DNA of 64,000 nt from an uncultured Oscillospiraceae bacterium (GTDB taxonomy: Bacteria; Bacillota; Clostridia; Oscillospirales; Oscillospiraceae). A model generated the notes under the pieces. It was not told where the DNA came from. It saw nothing but the letters and a program-made list of their open reading frames with translations, and did not search any database. The position numbers were made by a program, and so were the translations under genes. Positions 35,779 through 44,125 of this stretch are shown here, piece by piece. The stretch's first letter is position 1. Each line of letters begins with the position of its first letter. The stretch spans positions 1-64,000 of the forward strand of contig CAKTIE010000007.1 of NCBI GenBank assembly GCA_934565655.1, read 5' to 3'.

Positions 35779-36909
35779 CTATTTGGACAAAACGGTGACG
35801 GCGGCATGGTTGGCCGCACCGGCGGCGCAGCTCTCCTCCAGCAGGGCCAGAATGGCGGAGGGGGTGCCCTGCACCCATACGCCGCTGCTCTTAAGGCTAT
35901 CCTCCCGGACGGTGTCCAGCATCAGCTGATACTGACGGCCGCTGGCCATGATGTCGGCCATATCGGCCAGCTTGGGATGGTCGATCATGTATTGCAGCAG
36001 GCTCTCGAAATGCTGCTGGATGATCTCTCCTGTGACGGTCTCCAGCTGGAAATTGGGATAGTCCCCAAACTGAAAACCGGGATAGTCCTTATTCAAATCC
36101 GACCCGTACTGCACGCCCGCGTTCTGAAGGGAGCAGTACAGCGCCTGGGGGAAGAGCTCGCCCTCCATCTTGGCGGAGAGGAACGTCAGCTCCGGATGGC
36201 GCTCCATCAGCGCCGCCAGCTCATCGGCCGTCAGATCATGGGTAAAGGTAACGGCGGAGGTGACAAAGAAGTGCTCCGGCAGCTGCTCCAGCGCGGCCTT
36301 GGTGTGTCCGCCCTGTGTGCGCCAGGATTGAAAACCCAAATAGCCGTAGCCCAGCACAGACAGGTCGTTGATATTCAGTTGTCCCAGCTTCCCCATGCGG
36401 AGCGTCACCTGGCTGCCGATGCCGGAACGGGTGGCGCCGGTGTTGTCAAGAAAGCCCAGATCCACGGTGTCGGCCATGAAGCCTGTATGGTTGATCAGGC
36501 TGCCGCCATAGCTGCCCAGAGGCATATACAGCGCGGTGATGGCCGACATGCCCGCGTCAAACTCGCTGTATGTGTCGATATCATAGTCGGCCTCCTCCCG
36601 CCAGGGGACGTAGTACACCCGGCGGTTCACTAGCGGCGAGATCACGAATTGCAGCAGCGCCAGAATGGCCAGCACCGCCGCCACCGCCGCCAGCACCGTC
36701 CAGCCGGTGCGGCGGTTCATGCGGCGCTTCACCGCCTTCGTCTCCGCCTGCACCGTTCCGGCAGGCACCTCCGGCAGCTCCGGCAGCTCCCGCGCCGCCA
36801 GATAGTCCTCCAGCAGACGGAATTTTTCCAGCTCCCGCTCCACCAACGCCGCCTCCTCAGGGGTGGCGGTATGGGTCTGATAGTGGGCAAAGGCTTCTTC
36901 AAAATTCAT
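35779..36909 (-). CDS. Membrane anti-sigma factor (Sigma_reg_N / Sigma_reg_C type)
   Basis: About 376 residues. A cytoplasmic N-terminal part (1-65) with an HYQTHTATPEEAALVERELEKF-type helix binds the sigma factor. A membrane helix lies at about 68-92 (GWTVLAAVAAVLAILALLQFVI), and a large extracytoplasmic domain follows. The start at 36909 has GGAGGAGG at proper spacing, whereas an ATG six bases earlier abuts that site. It overlaps the sigma gene by about 11 nt, so the two are made together. Target stress unknown. Confidence 0.85.
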   Translation of the reverse strand: MNFEEAFAHYQTHTATPEEAALVERELEKFRLLEDYLAARELPELPEVPAGTVQAETKAVKRRMNRRTGWTVLAAVAAVLAILALLQFVISPLVNRRVYYVPWREEADYDIDTYSEFDAGMSAITALYMPLGSYGGSLINHTGFMADTVDLGFLDNTGATRSGIGSQVTLRMGKLGQLNINDLSVLGYGYLGFQSWRTQGGHTKAALEQLPEHFFVTSAVTFTHDLTADELAALMERHPELTFLSAKMEGELFPQALYCSLQNAGVQYGSDLNKDYPGFQFGDYPNFQLETVTGEIIQQHFESLLQYMIDHPKLADMADIMASGRQYQLMLDTVREDSLKSSGVWVQGTPSAILALLEESCAAGAANHAAVTVLSK

Positions 36910-37390
36910 AGCCATCCTCCTCCATTTTCTGCCGCAGCCGTATTCTGGCCCGGCGCAGCCGCTGACGGATCACCGCAGGCGTCACCCGCAGGGCCTCCGC
37001 CAGCTCGGCGGCGGACAATCGGGCAAAGCAGTACAGGGTCAGCAGCTCCCGGTCACTCTCCGGCAGGGCCTCCATGGCCCGGTACAGGGCCGCGGCGTCC
37101 TCCCGCTTCAGCAGGAGGCCCTCCGGCGTGGTCTCGTCTATGGTGTCCGGCGGCGGCACGTCGGCCAGATGCTTCTGCCGCCGCTGGTGGTCGATGATCA
37201 GGTTCCGCAGCACCCGGAACAGCCAGCTGCGGAAGCTGACCACATCCTCCGGCAGGGACAGCCACGCCCGGTAGAACGCCTCCTGCACCATGTCCTCCGC
37301 CAGATGGCGGCTGCGGCACAGAGCCTGGGCATACAGCAGCGCCGGTGCGTAATATTTCTGATAGAGCTGTTCATATATGTCCCGGTCCAT
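36899..37390 (-). CDS. ECF-type RNA polymerase sigma factor
   Basis: A 163-residue sigma-70 family factor. Region 2 (about 10-75) has LAEDMVQEAFYRAW and SFRSWLFRVLRNLIIDH; region 4 (about 105-155) has LPESDRELLTLYCFARLSAAELAEAL and a VIRQRLRRARIRLR recognition helix. The start MDRDIYEQLYQKY at 37390 has AAGGTGG upstream; a longer frame crosses the promoter. It is paired with the membrane anti-sigma gene behind it, and its upstream region carries a promoter it may read itself. Confidence 0.93.
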   Translation of the reverse strand: MDRDIYEQLYQKYYAPALLYAQALCRSRHLAEDMVQEAFYRAWLSLPEDVVSFRSWLFRVLRNLIIDHQRRQKHLADVPPPDTIDETTPEGLLLKREDAAALYRAMEALPESDRELLTLYCFARLSAAELAEALRVTPAVIRQRLRRARIRLRQKMEEDGYEF

Positions 37391-37417
37391 GGCCTGCTCA
37401 CCACCTTCTGTATCTAA

Positions 37418-37444
37418 AGACGGACGAAAGCGAAAAGTGTGACA
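37418..37444 (-). promoter_or_regulatory. Candidate ECF autopromoter
   Basis: TGTCACAC (37437-37444) and CCGTCT (37418-37423) on the minus strand, about 16 nt between TGTCAC and CGTC. This is the AAC/CGTC-like layout of ECF promoters rather than a housekeeping promoter. Confidence 0.6.
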
Positions 37445-37476
37445 TAAGGCCGGGAAGATGCTTCCCGGCCTTATGT
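37442..37476. terminator. Perfect hairpin upstream of the sigma promoter
   Basis: ACATAAGGCCGGGAAG-atg-CTTCCCGGCCTTATGT, a perfect 16-bp stem. It would end transcripts from the small-protein genes upstream before the ECF promoter. A smaller CGGCCGC-ttc-GCGGCCG stem lies at 37507-37523. Confidence 0.75.
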
Positions 37477-37554
37477 TCATTCACTTACAGATACGGCGCG
37501 AAGATCCGGCCGCTTCGCGGCCGCAGCTCTGCTTAGAAAAGTGGATTTTCGGTG

Positions 37555-37836
37555 TCAGAATTCCAGGCGGTAAAGTTTGCCCCGGACGTTCTGCGTTGAG
37601 GGGACGAAGTATGCCTTTTCGTTGCTTGCGCAAAGGACGACCTGATTGAGATAAGCCAGAAATGCCCCTGCGTCATAGGCATACACCGCGTGTCCCTTTT
37701 CATCATACGTCATGTATTGAGGGTTATCATACAGCCAATCAAAAAAGCGCAGATGAAGCTCCCTGACATCCGAGATATACCCGTCGGGAACAAAAACAGT
37801 GTCGGTTGAATGATCGAACTTCAGGACGATATTCAT
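37555..37836 (-). CDS. Small protein of unknown function, second tandem paralogue
   Basis: About 93 residues: MNIVLKFD start, a PDGYISDVRELHLRFFDWLYDNP helix block, then a Y/C-rich sheet part. It aligns with the product of the gene just upstream at the start (M-x-IV-x-FD), in the R-x-RF-x-W-x-Y helix and in the F-x-x-x-LN segment. The start codon could also be the ATG at 37845; neither has a strong ribosome site, so coupling to the upstream gene is likely. Family not recognised. Confidence 0.6.
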   Translation of the reverse strand: MNIVLKFDHSTDTVFVPDGYISDVRELHLRFFDWLYDNPQYMTYDEKGHAVYAYDAGAFLAYLNQVVLCASNEKAYFVPSTQNVRGKLYRLEF

Positions 37837-37879
37837 GAGGATCATCACGGGCAAGCTGCATACATGCCCGCCCTTTCTA

Positions 37880-38188
37880 TTAAAAGAAAATAGATGGAAC
37901 GTTGCCGCGGGAGCGGCTGTCGATGTTCTTTTCCACAAGCGCCGCCCTGTCTTCTCCGGCTTGCAGGACCTTTTTGTTCAGCCAGTCGATAAACTCCTCG
38001 CTGTTATAGCAGATGCACGCAAAACGCTGTCCGTCAGAGCCCTTCATCTTTTTCGTGAGCTTCTTTTTCCCCTCCAGAGAATAGGCCCAACGCAGAAAGC
38101 GCTGACGGATCACATCAATGTTTTCGCCCACGCTTTCCGGAACAGACACCAAGTCCGCGTTCAAATCAAATTCAACGATCAGCTCCAT
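37880..38188 (-). CDS. Small protein of unknown function, first tandem paralogue
   Basis: A 102-residue soluble protein: MELIVEFDLNADLVSVPESV, then a basic helix with RFLRWAYSLEGKKKL, then YNSEEFIDWLNKKVLQAGED. It is related to the gene 43 nt downstream. The ATG has GGCAGGA about 9 nt before. It ends 1-2 genes before the ECF sigma unit and follows the ROK kinase by about 50 nt in the same direction. I can state no function. Confidence 0.65.
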   Translation of the reverse strand: MELIVEFDLNADLVSVPESVGENIDVIRQRFLRWAYSLEGKKKLTKKMKGSDGQRFACICYNSEEFIDWLNKKVLQAGEDRAALVEKNIDSRSRGNVPSIFF

Positions 38189-38237
38189 TTTATAAATCCT
38201 GCCTGTCAGTGTGGTGATAGCCCGCCCCGAAGGCCGG

Positions 38238-39164
38238 TCACAGCGCCGCCGCGCCGATGATGCCCGCCTCGTTGCCCAGCTGTGCCGCGGCGATGACGGG
38301 AATGGCGCCCTCACGGCCGCCGAAGCAGTGCTCCGTCACATAGGCCCGGATGGGGGCAAGGATGCGCTCGCCCTGGCGGCTGATGCCGCCGCCCAGCAGG
38401 ATCATCTCCGGCGCAAGGCTGTTGACCAGATCGGTCAGGCCCGCCGCCACATAGACGCACCACCGGTCGATGACCGCCTGTGCCGCCGCGTCGCCCGCGT
38501 CGGCGGCCTGAAACACGTCCAGCGCCGTCAGCTCCTCCCGGCCATGAAGGGCGGACTCGGGATGCTGCTCACCGGCCCGCTTGCCCTGACGGATCAGGGC
38601 GGTGGCGGAGGCATATGCCTCCCAGCAGCCGTCGCGGCCGCAGGTGCAGTGCTCGCCCTCCAGCACCAGCAGGGTATGGCCCAGCTCCGCGCCCATGGAG
38701 CGCATACCGGCGTAAATTTTGCCGTCGATGATGATGCCGCCGCCCACGCCGGTGCCCAGCGTGATGAGGATCATGTCGCGGCAGCCCACCGCCGCGCCCG
38801 CCACGGTCTCCGCCAAGGCGGCGCAGTTGGCGTCGTTGCTGAGATGCACGGGGATACCGAAGCGCTCGTGGAGCATCCGGCACACCGGCACATTGAACCA
38901 GCCCAGATTATAGGCCCGCAGCACCACGCCCGCTTCGCTGTCGCAGGTGCCGGGGGAGCCGATGCCGATGCTGGCGCAGTCGGCGGCGATCAGGCCCGCC
39001 TTCTCCAGCGCCATCTCCACGGCGCGGCACATGTCGGCCACCATCTCCTCCGCCGGGCGGAAGGCTCCGGTGGGGACGCTGGCCTCGGCAATGATGTTGT
39101 GGCGGTCGTCCACCACGCCCACGGCGATGTTGGTGCCGCCCAGGTCGATACCGATACGATACAT
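38238..39164 (-). CDS. ROK family sugar kinase (glucokinase type)
   Basis: A 308-residue kinase that phosphorylates glucose or a related sugar. GIDLGGTNIAVGVVD at residues 4-18 is the ATP phosphate loop. GIGSPGTCD, SNDANCAALAE and ITLGTGVGGGIIIDGKI follow, then the ROK zinc motif near HTLLVLEGEHCTCGRDGCWEAY (His and three Cys). The start is behind GGGAGGAAAACGCC. It is 16 nt after the phosphopantetheinyl transferase gene. It is kinase, not repressor, since no helix-turn-helix precedes it. Confidence 0.93.
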   Translation of the reverse strand: MYRIGIDLGGTNIAVGVVDDRHNIIAEASVPTGAFRPAEEMVADMCRAVEMALEKAGLIAADCASIGIGSPGTCDSEAGVVLRAYNLGWFNVPVCRMLHERFGIPVHLSNDANCAALAETVAGAAVGCRDMILITLGTGVGGGIIIDGKIYAGMRSMGAELGHTLLVLEGEHCTCGRDGCWEAYASATALIRQGKRAGEQHPESALHGREELTALDVFQAADAGDAAAQAVIDRWCVYVAAGLTDLVNSLAPEMILLGGGISRQGERILAPIRAYVTEHCFGGREGAIPVIAAAQLGNEAGIIGAAAL

Positions 39165-39180
39165 GGCGTTTTCCTCCCGC

Positions 39181-39750
39181 TTACAGCTGCATGGCCACGG
39201 TGACGGCGCAGCCATTGTGCATGATGTGATCCAGCGCCACGCCCTCCGGCAGGGTAAGGCGGCTCAGCGCCAGCAGAGGGCCCTTGCCCGTCAGCTTGAA
39301 CAGGGCCTCCTTGGCGGTCCAGCACTCCCAGAACCGCTGGAAGCACCCGGCGTCGCCGTAGCGGATATAGGCCATCTCCGCCTCGGAGCAGGCGCGGCGC
39401 ATGAACTTCTCCTCCGCGCCGCGAATGACCTCCACATCCACGCCCAGCACCTTCTCTCCCACGGCCACCACCACATAGGGGCCGCTGTGGCTGACGCTGA
39501 CGTAGAAGGGGTCGCCCTCCACGCCGGGCTTGCCATTGTCGTCCCAGACCAGCGGCGCGGTCTCCGCCGTGGTGTTCAGGCGCGCCGCCACGGCATTGCG
39601 CAGCAGCACCTCACCGGCGGCGCTGCGCTTGCGGTCGTCCTCGTTGGGGAGATCCTTCACGCGGGCGCGGCGGGCCGCGTCCATCATGGACAGGGCGGCG
39701 TCATAGGCCGCGGCGTCCATCTCCTTGATATTGTACCAGAAAAGCTCCAT
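39181..39750 (-). CDS. 4'-phosphopantetheinyl transferase, Sfp type
   Basis: A 189-residue enzyme that moves phosphopantetheine from CoA to carrier proteins. VSVSHSGPYVVVAV, the GVDVE metal motif at about residues 102-106 and FWECWTAKEALFKLTGKG (the W-x-x-KEA signature) are diagnostic. No NRPS, PKS or carrier-protein gene is visible nearby. It may serve a fatty-acid or secondary-metabolite carrier elsewhere. The start has GGAGGTAGTC before ATG. Confidence 0.92.
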   Translation of the reverse strand: MELFWYNIKEMDAAAYDAALSMMDAARRARVKDLPNEDDRKRSAAGEVLLRNAVAARLNTTAETAPLVWDDNGKPGVEGDPFYVSVSHSGPYVVVAVGEKVLGVDVEVIRGAEEKFMRRACSEAEMAYIRYGDAGCFQRFWECWTAKEALFKLTGKGPLLALSRLTLPEGVALDHIMHNGCAVTVAMQL

Positions 39751-39776
39751 ATGACTACCTCCGACGATATCATAAT

Positions 39777-39795
39777 ATTATTGATAATGAGTATA
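39777..39795 (-). promoter_or_regulatory. -10 box and AT-rich dyad before the Sfp-type gene
   Basis: TATACT on the minus strand (39790-39795) followed by ATTAT-tg-ATAAT (39777-39788), a perfect dyad at the expected transcript start. A repressor site is possible; the shape recalls, but does not match, Fur/PerR boxes. Confidence 0.4.
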
Positions 39796-39829
39796 CCACA
39801 TACGCCGCGCCGTTTCCACTCTTTTTGTG

Positions 39830-39858
39830 TTGCTTTTTGGCGAATCTTGCGGTACACT
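39830..39858 (+). promoter_or_regulatory. Promoter of the GNAT-truA unit
   Basis: TTGCTT (39830-39835), 17-nt spacer, TACACT (39853-39858), 28 nt before the start codon. Confidence 0.75.
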
Positions 39859-39886
39859 GAAGCTGTGTCTGTAAGGAGGAACGAGT

Positions 39887-41014
39887 ATGGTTTCCATCAT
39901 TGAAGTGACCACAAAGCGCCAGCTGCGGCAGTTTGTGGAATACCCCAACATTTTATATAAAGACGTGCCCCAGTTCGTGCCCGCCACCTTTGACGATGAC
40001 ATGAGCGACTGGGACAAAAAGAAAAATCCCGCCTTTGAATACTGCGAGGCCCGCTGCTGGCTGGCCATGCGCAGCGGCGAGATGGTGGGCCGCATCGGCG
40101 CCATCCTCAGCCACAAGGCCAACGAGAAGTGGCACACCAACCGCATGCGCTTCACCCAGGTGGACTTCATCGACGACGAGCAGGTGGCCAACGCCCTGTT
40201 CGCCACGGTGGAGCGCTGGGCCAAGGAAAAGGGCTGCGACGAGGTACACGGCCCGCTGGGCTTTACCGACCTTGACCGGGAGGGCATGCTGGTGGAGGGC
40301 TTTGACCGCCGCAGCTGCTTTTTCACCTATTATAACCATCCCTACTACATCAATCACCTGACCCGGCTGGGCTATGTGAAGGACGTGGACTGGGTGGAGA
40401 ATCTCATTCAGGTGCCCACCGACGAGAAGATCATCGAGCGGTGGCGGAAGCTGTCGGAATTTGTGGAAAAGCGCTGCAATCTCCATGTGTTCCGGCCCCG
40501 GACGCGGCTGGATTACTTCAGCCTGATCCCCCGGTTTTTCAAGCTGGTGAACACCTGCTACGCGCCGCTGTACGGCACGGTGGAGCTGACGGATAAGCAG
40601 ATCAAGCGCTACAGCGGCAAGTTCGCGCCGCTGGTAAACCCCAATCTGGCCTTCTTCATCATGGATGAGCACGAGGAGATGGTGGGCATGGGCGTGGCCG
40701 CACCCTCCATTGCCGAGGCGCTGAAAAAGAGCCGGGGCAAGTACTTCCCCACCGGCTGGGTGGATCTGCTGAAGGCGTTCCGGAAGAACGACACCATCGA
40801 CCTGCTGCTGATCGCCGTGCGGCCCGATTACCAGAAGAAGGGCGTCAACGCCATGATCCTGTATCACGCCATGCAGGGCTGCTTTAAAATGGGCATCAAG
40901 GAGGCCGAGACCGGCCCCATGCTGGAGACCAACGAGAAGGTACAGTCCCAGTGGAAGGATTTCGACATTGAGCAGCACAAGCGCCGCCGCTGCTTTGTCA
41001 AGAAGCTGAAATAA
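39887..41014 (+). CDS. GNAT-superfamily acyltransferase-like protein
   Basis: A 375-residue cytosolic protein with two GNAT-like halves. The N-terminal half starts with EYPNILYKDVPQFVPATFDDD, a common opening in this family, and VGRIGAILSH is the first core strand. The C-terminal half has LLLIAVRPDYQKKGVNAMILY, the acyl-CoA pyrophosphate-loop equivalent, then AETGPMLETNEKVQSQW. Close relatives are annotated only as N-acetyltransferases or YghO-like. The start is behind AAGGAGGAACG. It is coupled to truA by a 1-nt gap. Confidence 0.8.
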   Translation: MVSIIEVTTKRQLRQFVEYPNILYKDVPQFVPATFDDDMSDWDKKKNPAFEYCEARCWLAMRSGEMVGRIGAILSHKANEKWHTNRMRFTQVDFIDDEQVANALFATVERWAKEKGCDEVHGPLGFTDLDREGMLVEGFDRRSCFFTYYNHPYYINHLTRLGYVKDVDWVENLIQVPTDEKIIERWRKLSEFVEKRCNLHVFRPRTRLDYFSLIPRFFKLVNTCYAPLYGTVELTDKQIKRYSGKFAPLVNPNLAFFIMDEHEEMVGMGVAAPSIAEALKKSRGKYFPTGWVDLLKAFRKNDTIDLLLIAVRPDYQKKGVNAMILYHAMQGCFKMGIKEAETGPMLETNEKVQSQWKDFDIEQHKRRRCFVKKLK

Positions 41015-41015
41015 T

Positions 41016-41750
41016 ATGCAGAACTATAAATTTACCATCGCCTATGACGGCACGCGGTTCTTCGGCTGGGAGCGCCAGCCGGACCGGGAGACCATTCAGG
41101 GCAAGCTCGAGGCGGTATTGACCCGCCTGGCGGGCCGGCCGGTGGAGATCATCGGCGCGGGCCGCACCGATGCGGGCGTTCACGCCCGCGCCATGGTGGC
41201 CAACGCCCAGCTGGATGTGAAGGAGTCTCCGGAGGAGATCCGGGACTACTGCAACCGCTACCTGCCCGACGCCATCGCCGTGCGGGAGGTAAAGCCCTGC
41301 GCGCCCCGGTTCCACGCCCGGTACAACGCCCTGGGCAAGACCTATCGCTATACAGTGTTCGTGGGGGAGGTCAAGCCCATCTTCGACCGGCGGTATGTGA
41401 CCATGCTGCCCTACGTTCCCGATGTGGAGCGGATGCGGCAGGCCGCCGCCTATCTGACGGGCGAGCATGATTTTGCCGCCTTCTGCGGCAATCCCCGCAT
41501 GAAAAAGTCCACCGTCCGCACGGTGGACACCATCGACATCCAGCAGCGGAAGGATCGCATCACCTTCACCTTCCACGGCAACGGCTTTTTGCAGAACATG
41601 GTGCGCATTTTAGTGGGCACCTTGCTGGAGGTGGGCCGGGGCTTCTGGGAGCCGGAGCAGGTGCAGACCATTCTGGAAAGCCGCGACCGCAAGCAGGCCG
41701 GCCCCACCGCGCCGCCGGAGGGCCTGTGCCTGATGAAGGTGGACTATTGA
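41016..41750 (+). CDS. truA: tRNA pseudouridine(38-40) synthase TruA
   Basis: A 244-residue enzyme. AYDGTRFFGWERQPD (about 8-22) and GAGRTDAGVHARAMVANAQ with the catalytic Asp near residue 52 are the family signatures, and a C-terminal FLQNMVRILVGTLLEVGRG block follows. It modifies U38-40 in the anticodon arm. No separate ribosome site is evident; it begins 1 nt after the GNAT stop, so coupling is probable. Confidence 0.96.
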   Translation: MQNYKFTIAYDGTRFFGWERQPDRETIQGKLEAVLTRLAGRPVEIIGAGRTDAGVHARAMVANAQLDVKESPEEIRDYCNRYLPDAIAVREVKPCAPRFHARYNALGKTYRYTVFVGEVKPIFDRRYVTMLPYVPDVERMRQAAAYLTGEHDFAAFCGNPRMKKSTVRTVDTIDIQQRKDRITFTFHGNGFLQNMVRILVGTLLEVGRGFWEPEQVQTILESRDRKQAGPTAPPEGLCLMKVDY

Positions 41751-41774
41751 TCTCCCGCACCGCATACAGACAAC

Positions 41775-41813
41775 AACAGAGGATCGGCCGCATATGCGGT
41801 TCGATCCTCTGTT
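41775..41813. terminator. Terminator after truA
   Basis: AACAGAGGATCG / CGATCCTCTGTT with an inner GCCGCATATGCGG palindrome, followed by TTATATGC. It also lies behind the convergent hydrolase gene. Confidence 0.8.
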
Positions 41814-41862
41814 TATATGCTTATGGCCGCCCGATCCGGCGCATGCCGATGCGGTACACCGG

Positions 41863-42705
41863 TCACTCCGCCAGCACATCGTCCAAAAACGCGGCGGCGG
41901 CTTCTATGGCGGCGATCCGGCAGCCACACAGGCCATGGGCGGCAGGCAGCTCCACCAGCCGCTGGACCGCCCGGGTGGGGTGTGCCGACAGCTGTTCCCA
42001 CAACGGCGTTACCATCCAGGCCGGAGCGATGGTGTCCAGCGTCCCGGTGATGAACAGCAGGTTCTGATCCTTCACCTCCGGGAACGCCTTTGCAAAGGGA
42101 TATTCCTCTATATGCTCCCACATATCCCGCAGAATGGCATCCAGACCGTCGCTATGCAGAATACGGCCTGTCTCCAGCAGTGGCATGACAGCCTCCGCGC
42201 CGCCCTGGCGTAGGAAGGCGGTAGGGTCATAGGGCGTCAGCAATACCGCGCCCCGCAGTTCCTTCACCCGCCGGGCCGCCTGCAGAACGCTGTTGCCGCC
42301 CATGCTGTGACCGACGAGGAACAGCGCGTCCGGGTCTGTATGATAGCGCTCGCAGAAGGCAGGCGTCCGCATATAGGCAGCCAATGCGGACACATCCTCC
42401 ACGCAGTTGGATATCAGATACTTGCCCTGGCTGCCCCACGCGCCCCGGTGGTGCATGACCGCCACCACGCAGCCGATGCGCCGCAGGGCGGCGGCCAGAT
42501 CGTCATTCCGGGCAACGCCGGGGTAGCCGTGGCATAAAAGCACGCAGGGACGCGGCCTCTGAAAGCCGCCGTCCGGCCACATAATCTCGCCGTACAGCTC
42601 CGCCCCGCCGCTCTTTACGCACAGCATGTCGTAATCCGCCGGCGAGACCGCAGGATCATAGGGACGGTCCCGAAACAGATATTCCAGCTCCAAAGCTTTT
42701 TTCAT
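41863..42705 (-). CDS. Alpha/beta hydrolase (dienelactone-hydrolase-like)
   Basis: A 280-residue serine hydrolase. PCVLLCHGYPG (about 63-73) supplies the oxyanion region and LFLVGHSMGGNSVL (about 139-152) the nucleophile elbow with Ser in GHSMG. FITGTLDTIAP provides the acid and a late H near AAHGLCG the histidine. The ATG at 42705 is behind GGGAGGGAAGCC. It has no obvious operon partner; it lies 60 nt beyond the cytidylate-kinase-like gene in the same direction. Substrate unknown. Confidence 0.87.
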   Translation of the reverse strand: MKKALELEYLFRDRPYDPAVSPADYDMLCVKSGGAELYGEIMWPDGGFQRPRPCVLLCHGYPGVARNDDLAAALRRIGCVVAVMHHRGAWGSQGKYLISNCVEDVSALAAYMRTPAFCERYHTDPDALFLVGHSMGGNSVLQAARRVKELRGAVLLTPYDPTAFLRQGGAEAVMPLLETGRILHSDGLDAILRDMWEHIEEYPFAKAFPEVKDQNLLFITGTLDTIAPAWMVTPLWEQLSAHPTRAVQRLVELPAAHGLCGCRIAAIEAAAAFLDDVLAE

Positions 42706-42766
42706 GTTGGCTTCCCTCCCCCCCGGCAGCCGCCGGAGCGTCCCGCGAAATGTATTGATCTTCCGA

Positions 42767-43393
42767 TCAGGTAAACAGCGGCAGGAGCTTCTGAATAAGT
42801 TCCACGCAGCCGTCCTCACCCAACTGCTCGGAGTCCAGCGACAGGTCGTACCCTGCGGCGTCCCGCCATTCCTCGCCGGTATAGTAGCGGTAATAGGCGG
42901 CGCGGCGTTTGTCCTCGGTGCGGACATACTTCGCCACCTCGCGGCCGCTCCAGGCCAGGGAATAGGACGCCACGCGGGCCAGACGGGCCTCCAGCGGCGC
43001 GTGGACAAACAGCCGCAGCAGCCTGACATTGGGCTGATCCATCAGAAGATAGTTGGCGCACCGGCCCAGAATGATGCAGTCCTCCGTGGCGGCCAGCTCC
43101 TTGATGATCTTCGCCTGAAAGCTGAACAGGTTCCGGGTGGAGATGAAATCGTTGCTGTCCGGCGGCAGGAGCTCGCCGGTATAGACCTTTTCCGCGGCGG
43201 AAAGCATCTCCTTCCAGCCGATGCGCTCATCCGCCGCGCCGAAAAGCCGCTCGTGGATGCCGCTGACCTCCGAGGCCTTGCGCAGCAGGTCACGGTCATA
43301 ATAGGGGATATTCAGCTTCTCGGACAGCTTGCGGGTAATGTCGTGGCCGCCGCTGCCGGTCTCCCGGGCGACTGTAATGACAAAATGATCCAT
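42767..43393 (-). CDS. Cytidylate kinase-like family protein
   Basis: A 208-residue P-loop kinase of the cytidylate-kinase-like family (not the essential Cmk). ITVARETGSGGHDITRKLSE (about 5-24) has the phosphate-binding GSGGHD variant, and PYYDRDLLRKA follows; RCANYLLMD and an Arg-rich lid near 140-165 are also seen. It lies directly behind livF with 13 nt between, behind GGGAGGAGTAGCT. A nucleotide or other small-molecule phosphotransfer is inferred. Linkage to the liv genes may be only transcriptional. Confidence 0.88.
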   Translation of the reverse strand: MDHFVITVARETGSGGHDITRKLSEKLNIPYYDRDLLRKASEVSGIHERLFGAADERIGWKEMLSAAEKVYTGELLPPDSNDFISTRNLFSFQAKIIKELAATEDCIILGRCANYLLMDQPNVRLLRLFVHAPLEARLARVASYSLAWSGREVAKYVRTEDKRRAAYYRYYTGEEWRDAAGYDLSLDSEQLGEDGCVELIQKLLPLFT

Positions 43394-43406
43394 AGCTACT
43401 CCTCCC

Positions 43407-44111
43407 TTACGCACCCAGATAGGCTTTGCGGACCCGGTCGTCCTCCGCCAGCTCCGACGCCGCGCCCTCCATGGAGATGGTCCCCGTCTCCAGCACATAG
43501 GCCCGGTCGCTGACGGCCAGTGTCATTTTGGCGTTCTGCTCCACCAGCAGAATGGTGATGCCGCTTTTATGCAGCTCCTCGATGATGGCAAAGATCTCCT
43601 TCACCAGCAGAGGGCTCAGGCCCATGGAGGGCTCGTCCATCAGCACGATGCGGGGATTGGTCATCAGCGCCCGGCCCGTGGCCAGCATCTGCTGCTCGCC
43701 GCCGGAGAGGGTGCCCGCCAGCTGGCGGCGGCGCTCCTTCAGCCGGGGAAAATGGCCGTAGACCCGCTCCATGTTCTCCGCCACAAGTCTGGCATCGGAA
43801 ATGGTATAGGCACCCATTTTCAGGTTTTCCTCCACAGTCATCTGGGCGAACACATGGCGGCCCTCCGGCACATGGGCCAGCCCCAGCCGGATGATAGAGT
43901 TGGCGGGGACGGACTGGAGGTCCGTGCCGTCCAGCGTGATGGAGCCGGAGGCAGCCCGAAGCAGGCCGGAGATGGTGTGCAGCGTGGTGGTCTTGCCCGC
44001 GCCGTTGGCGCCGATCAGGGACACCAGCTCGCCGTCGCCCACCGTCAGGGAGATACCCTTGAGGGCGTGGATCGCGCCGTAAAATACATGCAGATCTTTG
44101 ATTTCCAGCAT
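43407..44111 (-). CDS. livF: Branched-chain amino-acid ABC transporter ATPase LivF
   Basis: A 234-residue ATPase. Walker A GANGAGKTT (about 34-42), Q-loop region GLAHVPEGRHVF, signature LSGGEQQMLATGRAL and Walker B IVLMDEPSMGLSP are all present, with the LivF-type VPEGRHVF and EQN ends. It is the last of the five liv genes. Confidence 0.96.
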   Translation of the reverse strand: MLEIKDLHVFYGAIHALKGISLTVGDGELVSLIGANGAGKTTTLHTISGLLRAASGSITLDGTDLQSVPANSIIRLGLAHVPEGRHVFAQMTVEENLKMGAYTISDARLVAENMERVYGHFPRLKERRRQLAGTLSGGEQQMLATGRALMTNPRIVLMDEPSMGLSPLLVKEIFAIIEELHKSGITILLVEQNAKMTLAVSDRAYVLETGTISMEGAASELAEDDRVRKAYLGA

Positions 44112-44125
44112 ATGTGTTCCCTCCC

